In this document: positions 17,258 to 27,874 of the stretch, piece by piece
How the letters are laid out: every line of letters starts with the position of its first letter
Position numbering within the stretch: position 1 is the first letter of the stretch
Source: Rhizobium mesoamericanum STM3625
Lineage (GTDB): Bacteria > Pseudomonadota > Alphaproteobacteria > Rhizobiales > Rhizobiaceae
Direction: 5' to 3'
Assembly: GCF_000312665.1 (NCBI RefSeq)
Contig: NZ_HF536772.1
Span: 954,282 to 1,018,281 of the forward strand
DNA length: 64,000 nucleotides
The notes under the pieces: generated by a model
Seen by the model: the letters and a program-made list of their open reading frames with translations, nothing else
Database searches by the model: none
What the model was told of the DNA's origin: nothing
Translations under genes and position numbers: made by a program

Positions 17258-18708
17258 CCGCACGTCTGATGAACCTATCCGGCCTCGCGCCGACCGCCAA
17301 GCTTCCCGGCTACGATCGCAAGGAATTGAAGTCGGGCATCCTGCATCTCGGTCCTGGCGCGTTCTTTCGCGCCCACTTCGCCCCCTTCACCGATGCGGCA
17401 ATTGCAGCAGCCGGTGGCGATTGGGGCATCGAGGTCGCGAGCCTGCGAACGGCCGAGGTCGCCGATCACTTGAACGAGCAGAACGGCCTCTACACGATGC
17501 TCATTCGCGATACGTCGGGCACGACCGCGCATGTCATCGGTCCGATCCTTCGCGCCCATGTTGCGACCCGCAATCCCGGCGATCTGCTTACAAGGCTGGA
17601 GGATCCTGCCATTCGCATCGTCAGTCTGACAGTGACGGAGAAGGCCTATGGCTTCGATTCCGCCACCGGAGGGCTCGACCTGAAGCACCCCGACATTGCC
17701 GCCGACCTTGTCAACCGACATGCACCCCGCGGCGTCATCGGCTATCTCGTCGAAGGTCTTGCGCGCCGCCGCGCCAAGAGTATCGCGCCATTCACGCCGC
17801 TCAGTTGCGACAATCTGCCCAGCAACGGCGCCGTGTTGAAGCGACTCGTGCTCGAGTTTGCCGGTCGCATCGATCCGCAACTGAGACACTGGATCGAGGA
17901 GAAGGTGCCGTTCCCATCGACCATGGTCGATCGCATTACGCCGGCAAGCACGCAGGCCACCTATCGCGATGCCGAACGGCTGACGGGCAGACAGGATCTG
18001 GCGGCGATCGAGACCGAGCCCTTCACGCAGTGGGTGATCGAGGATCACTTCGCCAACGGCCGCCCGGAATGGGAAAAGGCAGGTGCCTTGATGGTCCAGG
18101 AAGTATCGGCTTACGAAAAGATGAAGTTGCGTATGCTCAACGGCGCACATTCGCTGCTCGCCTATCTCGGGTATATCGCCGGCTACGAGTTCGTTCGCGA
18201 CGTCATGGATGATCCCGGCCTGGCGGCTCTGGCACGCCGCCATATGAATGCAGCCGCCGCCACGCTCGATCCCGTTTCCGGCATCGACCTCGAAGCCTAT
18301 GCCGACGAGTTGATCGCACGTTTTGCAAACAAGGCGATCGCCCACCGCACCTATCAGATTGCCATGGATGGCACGCAGAAACTACCGCAGCGCCTTCTGG
18401 AGCCGGCGACGGAGGCGCTGGAGCATGGCGCGAGGGCTGAGACCTACGCGGTCGCGGTGGCCGCGTGGATGCGCTACGCCCTTGGCGTTGACAGGAACGG
18501 CGAACGCTACGAATTGCGCGATCCCCGCGCGGCGGAAATTGCCGCATTATTGGCCAACGTGCCGCGCAACGGCGGCGCCGTGTCGAAAGCGCTGTTAGGA
18601 CTACCGGGCCTCTTCCCGGCGGCGCTGACCGGCAACGTCGCCTGGACGGAGGATGTGGCGAACAAGCTGGAAATCCTGATTCAGGATAATAAGCTGCCGC
18701 TCTTTTGA
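17254..18708 (+). CDS. uxuB: fructuronate reductase (mannitol dehydrogenase family)
   Basis: 484-residue NAD-dependent polyol dehydrogenase. The N-terminal Rossmann domain has HLGPGAFFRAH near residue 32. The C-terminal domain carries the family motif KMKLRMLNGAHSLLAYLGY near residue 290. UxuB reduces D-fructuronate, the product of UxaC, to D-mannonate; tagaturonate reduction is an alternative. A GTG start at 17254 overlapping the uxaC stop is chosen; ATG 17269 is the alternative. The mannonate dehydratase gene is not in the window. Confidence 0.92.
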   Translation: MTARLMNLSGLAPTAKLPGYDRKELKSGILHLGPGAFFRAHFAPFTDAAIAAAGGDWGIEVASLRTAEVADHLNEQNGLYTMLIRDTSGTTAHVIGPILRAHVATRNPGDLLTRLEDPAIRIVSLTVTEKAYGFDSATGGLDLKHPDIAADLVNRHAPRGVIGYLVEGLARRRAKSIAPFTPLSCDNLPSNGAVLKRLVLEFAGRIDPQLRHWIEEKVPFPSTMVDRITPASTQATYRDAERLTGRQDLAAIETEPFTQWVIEDHFANGRPEWEKAGALMVQEVSAYEKMKLRMLNGAHSLLAYLGYIAGYEFVRDVMDDPGLAALARRHMNAAAATLDPVSGIDLEAYADELIARFANKAIAHRTYQIAMDGTQKLPQRLLEPATEALEHGARAETYAVAVAAWMRYALGVDRNGERYELRDPRAAEIAALLANVPRNGGAVSKALLGLPGLFPAALTGNVAWTEDVANKLEILIQDNKLPLF

Positions 18709-18807
18709 AGGGCAATGAGATGGGCGCGCTCGCCCCGGCACGGAATTTCCGTGCCGGTTGTTCGGCGCCCTCACATCTGAGATGAGGACCTCTGGCGCCG
18801 GCCTACG

Positions 18808-18933
18808 CTGCCATCCCTGCTCGACACAGGGACCCAGCGGCCCAGGTCCTTGGGCGCGCGGGGGTCCCGCCCGATTGTCGTTCACCGCGCGGGCGCGGTG
18901 GCTGGATCCCTGCGACAAGCACAGGAATGACAA
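18808..18933. repeat. intergenic inverted-repeat element
   Basis: The 18709-18955 gap has no gene. Its ends carry two inverted copies of a ~30-bp sequence: a left copy with CCATCCCTG...ACAGGGACCCAGC (18808-18838) and a right copy with GCTGGATCCCTGCGACAAG then CACAGGAATGAC (18899-18933). They can pair into a long hairpin with a GC-rich centre. This resembles the mosaic/palindromic intergenic elements scattered in rhizobial genomes. Confidence 0.55.
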
Positions 18934-18955
18934 CCTAACGGGCGATACGCACCTA

Positions 18956-21406
18956 TTAGGCCTTCACCCGCGTCATTTCTGGATCGTACAAGGGCGTCAG
19001 CGAGACTCGGCAGGGCACGCGCTCGCGCGCCACGTCGAGTTCATAGCTGCCTGACAGAACGAAGTCTTGGCTCACGCCTTCCGGGTGGCGCACATAGCCA
19101 TAACCGATCGGCTTTCCGACCGTGTAGCCGAAGCCGCCGCTGGAGAGCCAGCCAACGCGCTTGCCGTTGCGATAGATCGTCTCGCGGCCAAGCAGCACCA
19201 CATCGGGATCGTCGGGCACGAAGCAGGCAAGCATCTTCGTGACGCCGGAGGCGAGCTGCCGTTCGATAGCCTCGCGGCCCCGAAACGGCGTGCTTTTCCT
19301 CGTCTTAACGGCCCAGCCAAGCCCGGCTTCGATGGGCGTGTGATCCGGCCCGATATCCGAACCCCAGGCGCGATAGCCCTTCTCAAGGCGGCAGCTTTCA
19401 ATGGCGCGATAGCCGGCATTGGTCAGCTGCAGCGGACCGCCCGCCGCCATCAGTGCGTCATAGACCGTCGTTGCGTATTCGACCGGAACATGCAGTTCGT
19501 AGCCAAGTTCCCCGACATAGGTTATTCGCAACGCCCGTACCGGGCAGCCGGCGATACCGACGGTGTTGATGCGGCTAAACGGGAATGCGGCGTTGGAAAC
19601 ATCGCTGTTTGTCACCTTCTCCAGCACTGCGCGCGCGTTCGGTCCCATCAGCGAAAGGACGGAATAGGCAGAGGTGACGTCGACGAGCTCCGCGTGCATC
19701 CCATCTGGAATATTGCGTGCGATCCAATCGAAGTCATGCGTCGCGAAGCCGGTGCCGGTCACGATGTAATACTCGTCGCTGGCGACGCGAGCGCAAGTGA
19801 GATCGCACTCGATACCACCCTTGTCGTTCAGCATCTGCGTGTAGACGAGCGAGCCGATCGGCTTTGTCACATCGTTGGAGGCAATCCATGACAGCGCAGC
19901 CTCGGCATCGCGTCCCTTCAACACGAATTTGGCGAAGGACGTCTGATCGAAGATCACGGCGGCCTCACGCACTGCTTTGTGCTCGCGACCGACGGCATCA
20001 AACCAGTTCTGACGGCGGTACGTGTAGATATCCTTCGGCTCCTCATTGGCGAAGAGATCGGCAAACCAGTTCGGTCGTTCCCATCCGAGCTTTTCGCCAA
20101 AGCAGGCGCCCTGCGCCTTCAGCCGTTCGTAGAGCGGCGATTTGCGGCATGGCCGCCCGCTCGAATACTCTTCGAAAGGAAAGGCCAGTGTGTAGTGCTT
20201 GCCGTAAGCTTCAAGCGTACGGGTGCGCACCCAGTCCGTATCGAAGTGCGGCCGACCGAACCGACGAATATCGACGGGCCAGAGATCATAGGGTGGTTCG
20301 CCCTTGGCAACCCATTCAGCCAACGCCATGCCGGCGCCGCCGCCGGACGCGATGCCGAAGGCGTTGAAGCCGGCGCCGACGAAGAAGTTCCTCAGCTCAG
20401 GTGCTTCGCCGAGAATGAAGTTGCCATCAGGCGTAAAGCTTTCCGGTCCGTTCAGCAGCTGTTTGACGCCGACGGTTTCGAGCGCTGGAACGCGGCCGAG
20501 CGCCTGCTCCATGATCTGTTCGAAATGCTCGAAATTGCTGTCGAGCAGCGTGTAATGGAAGCCCTCGGGAATACCGCCCTTAGCCCATGGGATCGGGTTC
20601 GGCTCATAGCCGCCCATGACGATGCCGCCGACCTCTTCCTTGTAGTAGGTCAACCGGTCGGGATCTCGCAGCGTCGGCAGGTTCGAGGGCACGCCGAAGG
20701 ATTCGGTGATGATGTACTGGTGCTCGACGGAGATCAGCGGCACGTTGACGCCGAAGCGGGCGGCAAAGCGTCGCGTCCACTGGCCGGCGCAGACGACGAC
20801 ACGGTCGCACTCGATCCGCCCATGCTCGGTGAGGACAGCGCGGATCCGACCCTTGTCGATCTCTAGATCGAGAACTTCAGTATCCTCGAAGATTGAAACG
20901 CCTGACATGCGGGCGCCTTTGGCAAGCGCTTGCGTAATGTCGGACGGGTTGGCCTGGCCATCGGTCGGCAGGTAGGCGGCGCCTACGAGATCGTCGATGG
21001 TCATCAGCGGCCAGAGATCGAAGGCCTCCCGCGGTGTCAGAAGCTGCATATCGAGCCCGAATGATTGCGCGGTGGTCGCCTGCCGTTTGACCTCGGTCCA
21101 GCGTTCCTCGTTACAGGCAAGGCGCAGGCCGCCATTCATCTTCCAGCCTGTCCCAAGCCCCGTTTCGGCTTCTAGCTTCTTGTAGAGATCCACGGAGTAG
21201 CCGAGCAGCTGGGTAATGTTGGCGCTAGTGCGCAATTGGCCTACGAGACCGGCCGCATGGAAGGTCGTGCCCGAGGTCAGCTTCTTGCGCTCGAGGAGCA
21301 CCGTATCGGTCCAGCCAAGCTTGCCGAGATGGTAGGCGGTCGAGCAGCCGATGATTCCGCCGCCGATGACGACCGCCTTTGCGGTCTTTGGCAATTCCTT
21401 CGTCAT
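18956..21406 (-). CDS. FAD/folate-type dehydrogenase (dimethylglycine/sarcosine dehydrogenase-like)
   Basis: 816 residues with the layout of mitochondrial dimethylglycine and sarcosine dehydrogenases. First comes a DAO-type FAD domain (VVIGGGIIGCSTAYHLGKLG near residue 12, then GTTFHAAGLVGQLR around the expected FAD-attachment region, and FGIASGGGAGMALAEWV). A GcvT-like folate-binding domain follows (SLMGPNARAVL, then YVGELGYELHVPVEY and a C-terminal barrel). It probably oxidatively demethylates an N-methylated amine. ATG 21406 has AGGAT upstream. The phosphotransferase gene is 1 bp upstream, implying co-expression. The exact substrate is unproven. Confidence 0.88.
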   Translation of the reverse strand: MTKELPKTAKAVVIGGGIIGCSTAYHLGKLGWTDTVLLERKKLTSGTTFHAAGLVGQLRTSANITQLLGYSVDLYKKLEAETGLGTGWKMNGGLRLACNEERWTEVKRQATTAQSFGLDMQLLTPREAFDLWPLMTIDDLVGAAYLPTDGQANPSDITQALAKGARMSGVSIFEDTEVLDLEIDKGRIRAVLTEHGRIECDRVVVCAGQWTRRFAARFGVNVPLISVEHQYIITESFGVPSNLPTLRDPDRLTYYKEEVGGIVMGGYEPNPIPWAKGGIPEGFHYTLLDSNFEHFEQIMEQALGRVPALETVGVKQLLNGPESFTPDGNFILGEAPELRNFFVGAGFNAFGIASGGGAGMALAEWVAKGEPPYDLWPVDIRRFGRPHFDTDWVRTRTLEAYGKHYTLAFPFEEYSSGRPCRKSPLYERLKAQGACFGEKLGWERPNWFADLFANEEPKDIYTYRRQNWFDAVGREHKAVREAAVIFDQTSFAKFVLKGRDAEAALSWIASNDVTKPIGSLVYTQMLNDKGGIECDLTCARVASDEYYIVTGTGFATHDFDWIARNIPDGMHAELVDVTSAYSVLSLMGPNARAVLEKVTNSDVSNAAFPFSRINTVGIAGCPVRALRITYVGELGYELHVPVEYATTVYDALMAAGGPLQLTNAGYRAIESCRLEKGYRAWGSDIGPDHTPIEAGLGWAVKTRKSTPFRGREAIERQLASGVTKMLACFVPDDPDVVLLGRETIYRNGKRVGWLSSGGFGYTVGKPIGYGYVRHPEGVSQDFVLSGSYELDVARERVPCRVSLTPLYDPEMTRVKA

Positions 21407-21407
21407 A

Positions 21408-22283
21408 TTATCGATCCTGTTCAAAAGCGTCATAGGCGCGCTCGAAGCGCGCAAAATTCTCGGCCGTATAGCCGACGTAATCGAAGTCGATGGTGGAGTG
21501 TATTTCGGATACCATGCTCCACAGCGTTTCGCGAAGCAGCGACGCGCACTTCATGGCCCGATAGCGGTGCCAGAGATCCGAACTCAGTGGCATCCGGTAG
21601 TATGTTTCGAGCATGAATCGCTCGGTCGGCTCGGAAAACTCACTGTTAGAGGCAAGGCCGCCCAGATCAAAAAGCGGCGTGTTGAACCCTGCATAGTCCC
21701 AGTCGATCAGCCACAGGCGCTTGCCGTCGTCGAGAAAGTTGGCGGCCAGCATGTCGTTGTGGCCGAACGCGATCTCGAAGGGGCCGCCCGCCGCTTCCAG
21801 CTGTTCGGCCTTGGCGAGCAGATCCGGGAAAAGCTGGCGATAGCGACTGTTGGCGGTCTCCAGATTGGCGATGTAATCGCGAATGACGTGGAACACCCAG
21901 AAGATCGCCGCCGCACCACGAAATTCGCGCGCGACGTCATGGTGGCAGGTACGCACCAGCGGAATCAGCCGCTCCAACATTTCAGGGCGTCGAATGTCCT
22001 CGGGCGTGAGTGCGGTGGACTCGATGTAGTCGAGGACCAGCACACCCGGCGCATGATGAATGACTTCAGGCGAAAGCCCCGAGGCGTGCGCAGCCTGGCT
22101 GGCGGCAAGCTCGTTCTGCCGGCTGATGTGGTGGACCGGGATATCCTCTCCAAGCCGGACAACGCGGCGCACTGCGCGATCCCGCACCAGGTAGTTTCGG
22201 TTGGTGATGCCGCCACTAATCGGAACAATTTCGATCGGACCCTGCCATATACCAAGCGCATGAATCCGATCTTCAGGCGTCAC
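21408..22283 (-). CDS. choline/ethanolamine-kinase-like phosphotransferase
   Basis: About 291 residues of the APH/choline kinase fold. It shows GGITNRNYLVRD near residue 25, the catalytic Brenner-type loop FGHNDMLAANFL near residue 185 and LIDWDYAGFNTPLFDL with the Mg-binding Asp near residue 205. A choline or related alcohol substrate fits the adjacent N-methyl-amine dehydrogenase. A GTG start at 22283 is preferred because AAGGGGAAG lies 3-11 bp upstream. ATG 22319 would add 12 residues but has no ribosome site. Drug-resistance activity is less likely. Confidence 0.85.
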   Translation of the reverse strand: MTPEDRIHALGIWQGPIEIVPISGGITNRNYLVRDRAVRRVVRLGEDIPVHHISRQNELAASQAAHASGLSPEVIHHAPGVLVLDYIESTALTPEDIRRPEMLERLIPLVRTCHHDVAREFRGAAAIFWVFHVIRDYIANLETANSRYRQLFPDLLAKAEQLEAAGGPFEIAFGHNDMLAANFLDDGKRLWLIDWDYAGFNTPLFDLGGLASNSEFSEPTERFMLETYYRMPLSSDLWHRYRAMKCASLLRETLWSMVSEIHSTIDFDYVGYTAENFARFERAYDAFEQDR

Positions 22284-22348
22284 GCTCTTCCCCTTCGCAG
22301 CCCATCCTATTGAAACCATCGCTAGAGCGGGATCAGCTGTCAAGCGCG

Positions 22349-23428
<1,080 letters not shown>

Positions 23429-23453
23429 GATCTCAGGATTCCTCCCTGGTCCG

Positions 23454-24527
23454 TTAGTTCGTGCGAGCACGCCAATCGGCGTACTTCGGGCTGTCCGATC
23501 CGATCGGCAGAATGACTTCGCTGCCGGTGTCGGATGATTGATAGATAGCTGTGACGAGCTCCAACGCGCGGCGCGCATCCTTTGTCGTTACTGGCAACGG
23601 ACCGTTGCCGCTGAGATAGGCATGGAAATGCTCCATCTGGGTCGTGAAGCGCGGAGCCACCGGCTGCCAGTCGCCGATGACGGCATCGATGCACGCCTTA
23701 ACCCCGTCATTGGCGGCGATGATCTTCCACGGTTCCCGGCCCGGCGAATACGGTTCGTGGTTGCTCTCGAAGGTGACGTTCTCGAAGTGCAGCCGCAGGC
23801 GACTGATCTGCTCTTGTGAGCCCAGCGTGCAGGAGAGCGAAACGAAGGCACCGTTCTGCATCAGCAGGCTTGCCGAGGCGCAGTCCTCGACCTCGATGTC
23901 GTTGACCCGGGTCGCGACGCGACCGAAGACCTTGGAAACCGGCCCCATCAGATATAGCAGCATGTCATGCAGATGCAGCGCGTGGGTCACTAGCACACCA
24001 CCAAGCTCGGTCGCCCATTTGCCCCGCCAAGGTACGGCGTAATACTCGGGCGTCCGCAGCCAGAAGGTCTCCACCGAGCCCATGTAGGGCTTGCCCGCGA
24101 TTCCGGCCTCGATGATCTTCTTCGCCTTCTCGATGCCGTCGCCGTAGCGATACTGGAAGATCGGCATCAGCGTGCCCTTGGCCGACTTCTCCGCCTGCAT
24201 GATTGTGTCGACGCCGGAAAGCGAACCAGTCAGCGGCTTTTCGCAGATGACATGCTTGCCCGCTGCCAGTGCCGCCAGCACCTGCTCCAGGTGAATGCCG
24301 GGCGGCGTGCAGATGTCGACGATGTCGACGCTCTCGTCATCAAGCACATCGGCAAACGAGTTCGTGCGCTTGGCAATGTCGAACTCGTCGCCGATCTCGC
24401 GAAGCCGCTCTTCGTTAAGATCGCAAATCGCCACGACCTTGAACTTTTCCGGATGCGGCAGGTAGCCTTCGACGATGTGGGAGCGGCCGATGCCGCAGCC
24501 AACGATCCCAACTCTCTTGATGCTCAT
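23454..24527 (-). CDS. Gfo/Idh/MocA family oxidoreductase
   Basis: 357 residues: an N-terminal Rossmann fold with VGIVGCGIGRSHIVEGY near residue 6 and the family Lys motif HVICEKPLTGSLSG near residue 91, then a beta-sheet substrate domain. Members oxidise or reduce sugars and inositols with NAD(P). It sits between the permease and ATPase genes of an import operon, so it likely acts on the imported sugar or derivative. The substrate is not readable from sequence. Confidence 0.9.
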   Translation of the reverse strand: MSIKRVGIVGCGIGRSHIVEGYLPHPEKFKVVAICDLNEERLREIGDEFDIAKRTNSFADVLDDESVDIVDICTPPGIHLEQVLAALAAGKHVICEKPLTGSLSGVDTIMQAEKSAKGTLMPIFQYRYGDGIEKAKKIIEAGIAGKPYMGSVETFWLRTPEYYAVPWRGKWATELGGVLVTHALHLHDMLLYLMGPVSKVFGRVATRVNDIEVEDCASASLLMQNGAFVSLSCTLGSQEQISRLRLHFENVTFESNHEPYSPGREPWKIIAANDGVKACIDAVIGDWQPVAPRFTTQMEHFHAYLSGNGPLPVTTKDARRALELVTAIYQSSDTGSEVILPIGSDSPKYADWRARTN

Positions 24528-24548
24528 TGATCTGTATCCGTAACTGCA

Positions 24549-25433
24549 TCAACGCTTCATGCCTGTCGTGGCGATGCCTTCGATCAGCAACCGCTGGAAG
24601 AACAGGAAGAAGAGGAACACGGGCACCAGTGTCAGCGTCGACATGGCAAACAGCCCACCCCAGTCCGATGCGCTGGTCGAGTCGACGAAGGTGCGCAGGC
24701 CGAGCTGGATGGTGTAGGTGTTCATGTCGTTGAGGTAGATCAGCGGCCCGAAGAAATCATCCCAGGTCCAGATGAAGGAGAAGATCGCGGCGGTCGCGAG
24801 CACCGGCAGCGACAGCGGCAGCATGATCTTCCAATAAATGCGCCAGGCACTGCAGCCGTCCATCATCGCCGCTTCATCGAGCTCGCGCGGAATGCCGCGG
24901 AAGAACTGAACCATCAGGAAGATGAAAAAGGCATCGCTTGCCAGGAATTTCGGCACAACGAGCGGCAGGATCGTGTTCACCCAGCCGAGATTGAGGAAAA
25001 GCACGTACTGCGGAATGAGCGTCACATGATACGGGATCATCAGCGTGCCGAGCATGATTGCGAACCAGAAATTTCGGCCCGCAAAACGGAGGCGAGCAAA
25101 GGCATAGGCTGCCAGCGAGCAGGCGACGACATTGCCGATGACGGTCAAGATTGAAATGACCAGCGAGTTCCAGAAGAACCGGCCAAAGGTGATGTCTAGT
25201 CCCGTCCAGCCGCGCAGATAGGACGAGAAGTCGATCGACGACGGAATGAGCGAGGTCGAGGAGAAGATTTCGTTTTCCGGGCGGACCGAGGCCGAGACCA
25301 TCCACAGCAGCGGATAGAGCATCAGTAATGAGCCGAGGATCAGCAGCGTGTGGATCGCGATCGAGGTCGCAGAGCTGCGCTTGGTGATATCGGATGATGG
25401 TGCCGCAACGGCCGTGGTGATCCCGTTAGTCAT
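24549..25433 (-). CDS. sugar ABC transporter permease (MalG/UgpE type)
   Basis: 294 residues with six membrane segments. The first lies around residues 27-48, and the permease EAA loop is ELDEAAMMDGCSAWRIYWKI near residue 195. It forms the channel with the upstream permease; their genes overlap by 8 bp (ATGACTAA), indicating coupling. Two further genes of the operon follow. Confidence 0.93.
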   Translation of the reverse strand: MTNGITTAVAAPSSDITKRSSATSIAIHTLLILGSLLMLYPLLWMVSASVRPENEIFSSTSLIPSSIDFSSYLRGWTGLDITFGRFFWNSLVISILTVIGNVVACSLAAYAFARLRFAGRNFWFAIMLGTLMIPYHVTLIPQYVLFLNLGWVNTILPLVVPKFLASDAFFIFLMVQFFRGIPRELDEAAMMDGCSAWRIYWKIMLPLSLPVLATAAIFSFIWTWDDFFGPLIYLNDMNTYTIQLGLRTFVDSTSASDWGGLFAMSTLTLVPVFLFFLFFQRLLIEGIATTGMKR

Positions 25434-26382
25434 CGTAGTGCACCCAGTAACGCGAGGTCAGGAAGGAAAACGCCGTGAAGATCGCGATGATCAGCACCAG
25501 GATCCACGCGAGCGCCGACGCGTAGCCCATGCGGAAGTTTCCGAAAGCCTCCTGATAGAGATAGAGCGTGTAGAACAGCGTCGAGTTGATCGGCCCGCCG
25601 GTACCGCCAGAGATGATGAAGGCCGGCGTAAAGGCCTTGAAGGCATCGATCGTCTGGACAACGGCGTTAAAGAAGATGACCGGCGTCAGGAGCGGCAGCG
25701 TGATCTTGTAGAATTGCCGGAACTTGGATGCGCCGTCGAGGCTGGCGGCCTCATACATATCGGTCGGAATCTGGCGCAGGCCGGCGAGGAAGATGATCAT
25801 CGGCGAACCGAACTGCCAGACGCTCAGCGCCACCAGCGTGTAGATCGAATAGCTCGGATGCGAGATCCAGCTTGGACCTTGAATGCCCAAATGAGCAAGC
25901 GCGGCATTGACCAGGCCATCGCCGGCAAAGAGCTGTCGCCAGAGGACGGCGATCGCCACGCTGCCGCCGAGCAGTGACGGCAGGTAGAAAATCGCGCGGT
26001 AGAGCGGCAGGCCGCGAACGCCCTTGTTGAGTGCCATCGCGACAAGGAGCGCGAAGGTCAGCTTAAAGGGCGCCGACAGAACCACATAGGTCAGCGTTAC
26101 CCTCATTGCAGCAGCAAATTTGGGGTCAGCGGTTGCGATGCGTACGTAGTTTGCTGCTCCCACCCACTCGGCCGACCGGATCATATCGAAATCCGTGAAC
26201 GAGAGGTAGAGCGAGATGACGGCCGGTCCGAGTGTCAACCCGAAGAAGCCGATCAGCCACGGCAGAAGGAAGAGATAGCCGGGTGCATTGGCGGCCCAGA
26301 GGCGTTTGAAACGCCGCTCGGCCGCCGCCCCGTATTTACTCTTGATTGCGTCCGGGGCGGTCGTGCGCATCACATCACTCAT
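25426..26382 (-). CDS. sugar ABC transporter permease (MalF/UgpA type)
   Basis: 318 residues, six membrane segments starting near residue 35 (YLFLLPWLIGFFGLTLGPAV). The EAA loop MYEAASLDGASKFRQFYKIT is near residue 222. It starts 5 bp after the solute-binding protein gene and overlaps the next permease, so it is the second gene of the operon. Confidence 0.93.
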   Translation of the reverse strand: MSDVMRTTAPDAIKSKYGAAAERRFKRLWAANAPGYLFLLPWLIGFFGLTLGPAVISLYLSFTDFDMIRSAEWVGAANYVRIATADPKFAAAMRVTLTYVVLSAPFKLTFALLVAMALNKGVRGLPLYRAIFYLPSLLGGSVAIAVLWRQLFAGDGLVNAALAHLGIQGPSWISHPSYSIYTLVALSVWQFGSPMIIFLAGLRQIPTDMYEAASLDGASKFRQFYKITLPLLTPVIFFNAVVQTIDAFKAFTPAFIISGGTGGPINSTLFYTLYLYQEAFGNFRMGYASALAWILVLIIAIFTAFSFLTSRYWVHYDD

Positions 26383-26387
26383 CCGCG

Positions 26388-27674
26388 TCAGCCTTTGGCG
26401 AGAATGCGGCTGATCTCATCGACCAGTTGTTTGCCACCATCGCTCGGCGAGAGCTGACCGAACGCGACCTGCTCGGAGATGGTGCGCAGCACCACCTGCC
26501 CTTCACCCGCGCCAGAGGGCGGCGGCGGCGGCAGCTTGCCGGCAAGGTCACCGAGACCGCTGACATATTCGAGCGGGATCTTGCCTGTTGCATCGAGCTT
26601 GGCGGCCACGACGTCGCGCATCGCCTTCGATTCCGGAATACCACGTTCGACGTCCAGCGCCAGGGCGGCATCGGAGTTGGTGACGAAGAAGTTGACGTAA
26701 TCGACGGCTTGGTCGACGACCTTCGACTGCGAGGACACCGAGAAGAACATCGACGGCTTGCGGTAGTGCCCGCCCTTTGAATCCGCCTTGATGCGCGGAT
26801 AGTTGTTCAGCGCCAGCTTGTCTTTGCTGACGGCCTGGAAGCCGACGAATTGGTTGCTGTGCGCATAGTCGACAGCTGCCTTGCCGAGAGTGACAGGGCT
26901 GGTGTCGATCGTGTCCTTATAGAGCGCCTGAACGTCGGGTGGCACGCAGGCCTTGGCTTCGCGGAACTTGCCCCACATGTCGAACCACTCGGAAGCCTCT
27001 TCGGCGCCGAAAGCGATCTTGCTATCGGCCGTGTAGAGTGCCTTGCCGCGCTGGCGAAGATAGTTTTCCAGAAGCGGTTCGTTGCCGCTGCCGTCGGCAA
27101 AGCCAAAGAAGCCTTTGCGCTTGCCGGCCTTGGTGATCTCGGCGCCGATCTTGCCGAATTCCTCCCAGGTCGTGGCCTTCGTCGGCAGATCGACCCCGGC
27201 CTCTTGGAACGCTGTCGTGTTCAGAACCGTCGCCGCGGAGTTTGCGCCGAGGCTGACGCCGTAGAAATGGCCGTCAACGCTGCCGCCCTCGATTTGCGCG
27301 GGATCGAAATCACTGAGGTTGAGCTTGGCCGGCATGTAGGATTCGAGCGGTGCGAGGGCCCCGCGCCGCGCATACTCAACGATATAGCGGTAGTCCATCT
27401 GGATGACGTCGGGGGCATTGCGGCCGGCGACCTGAGTCGCCAGGCGTGGCCAATAGTCCCCCCATCCGAGGAATTCGCCGGTGATCGAGGTTCCGGCATT
27501 CTTCGTCTGATAGAGCTGTGAAACCTTGTTGGTGCGGTCAGCGCGTGGCTGCGAGCCCCACCAAAGAAGCCGCAGGCGGGCATCGGCGGCAAAGGCCTTC
27601 GAACCCAGTGCGGACATTGAAACAAGCGTTGCTCCCCCCGCCATGAAATTACGTCTGCTTACGCGCAGTGTCAT
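26388..27674 (-). CDS. sugar ABC transporter solute-binding protein (Tat signal)
   Basis: 428 residues of solute-binding family 1. The N-terminus MTLRVSRRNFMAGGATLV carries a twin-arginine signal, so the protein is exported folded. The mature start LRLLWWGSQPRADRT and GDYWPRLATQVAGRNAPDV recall oligogalacturonide-binding TogB-type proteins. GGGAGGAGGAG precedes ATG 27674. It is the first gene of the operon, with a TetR-type palindrome in its upstream region. It is clearly paralogous to the orphan binding protein at 34017. The ligand is inferred only as a plant oligosaccharide. Confidence 0.92.
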   Translation of the reverse strand: MTLRVSRRNFMAGGATLVSMSALGSKAFAADARLRLLWWGSQPRADRTNKVSQLYQTKNAGTSITGEFLGWGDYWPRLATQVAGRNAPDVIQMDYRYIVEYARRGALAPLESYMPAKLNLSDFDPAQIEGGSVDGHFYGVSLGANSAATVLNTTAFQEAGVDLPTKATTWEEFGKIGAEITKAGKRKGFFGFADGSGNEPLLENYLRQRGKALYTADSKIAFGAEEASEWFDMWGKFREAKACVPPDVQALYKDTIDTSPVTLGKAAVDYAHSNQFVGFQAVSKDKLALNNYPRIKADSKGGHYRKPSMFFSVSSQSKVVDQAVDYVNFFVTNSDAALALDVERGIPESKAMRDVVAAKLDATGKIPLEYVSGLGDLAGKLPPPPPSGAGEGQVVLRTISEQVAFGQLSPSDGGKQLVDEISRILAKG

Positions 27675-27736
27675 CTGTTCTCCTCCTCCCTTGGGGAACG
27701 CCTCCACACGTTCCTTGCTGGTTTCGCTTGCAACAA

Positions 27737-27752
27737 ATAACCAATTGGTTAC
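27737..27752. promoter_or_regulatory. candidate TetR operator 1
   Basis: Contains the perfect 14-bp palindrome TAACCAATTGGTTA (27738-27751), 63 bp upstream of the binding-protein gene and on the other side of the divergent TetR gene. A matching GTAAC/GTTAC site lies at 28603-28618. Confidence 0.6.
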
Positions 27753-27874
27753 AAGCTATGGACAAGCTTTGAGCCTGTCAAGCGCTGATGTGATAGTGCT
27801 CCTCGCGTGCTCGTTTTTTACAATTTGCTCGCGACGTACTATGAGCGCATTGGGGAATTAAGAAAGGTGGGTCG

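Noticed and set aside
16235..17263. 342-codon open frame opposite uxaC
   Set aside because: Antisense to a certain enzyme gene; His/Arg-rich composition typical of shadows.
21408..22283. Aminoglycoside resistance enzyme
   Set aside because: The motifs are those of the general APH/choline kinase fold, and the neighbour is an N-methyl-amine dehydrogenase, favouring a metabolic kinase.
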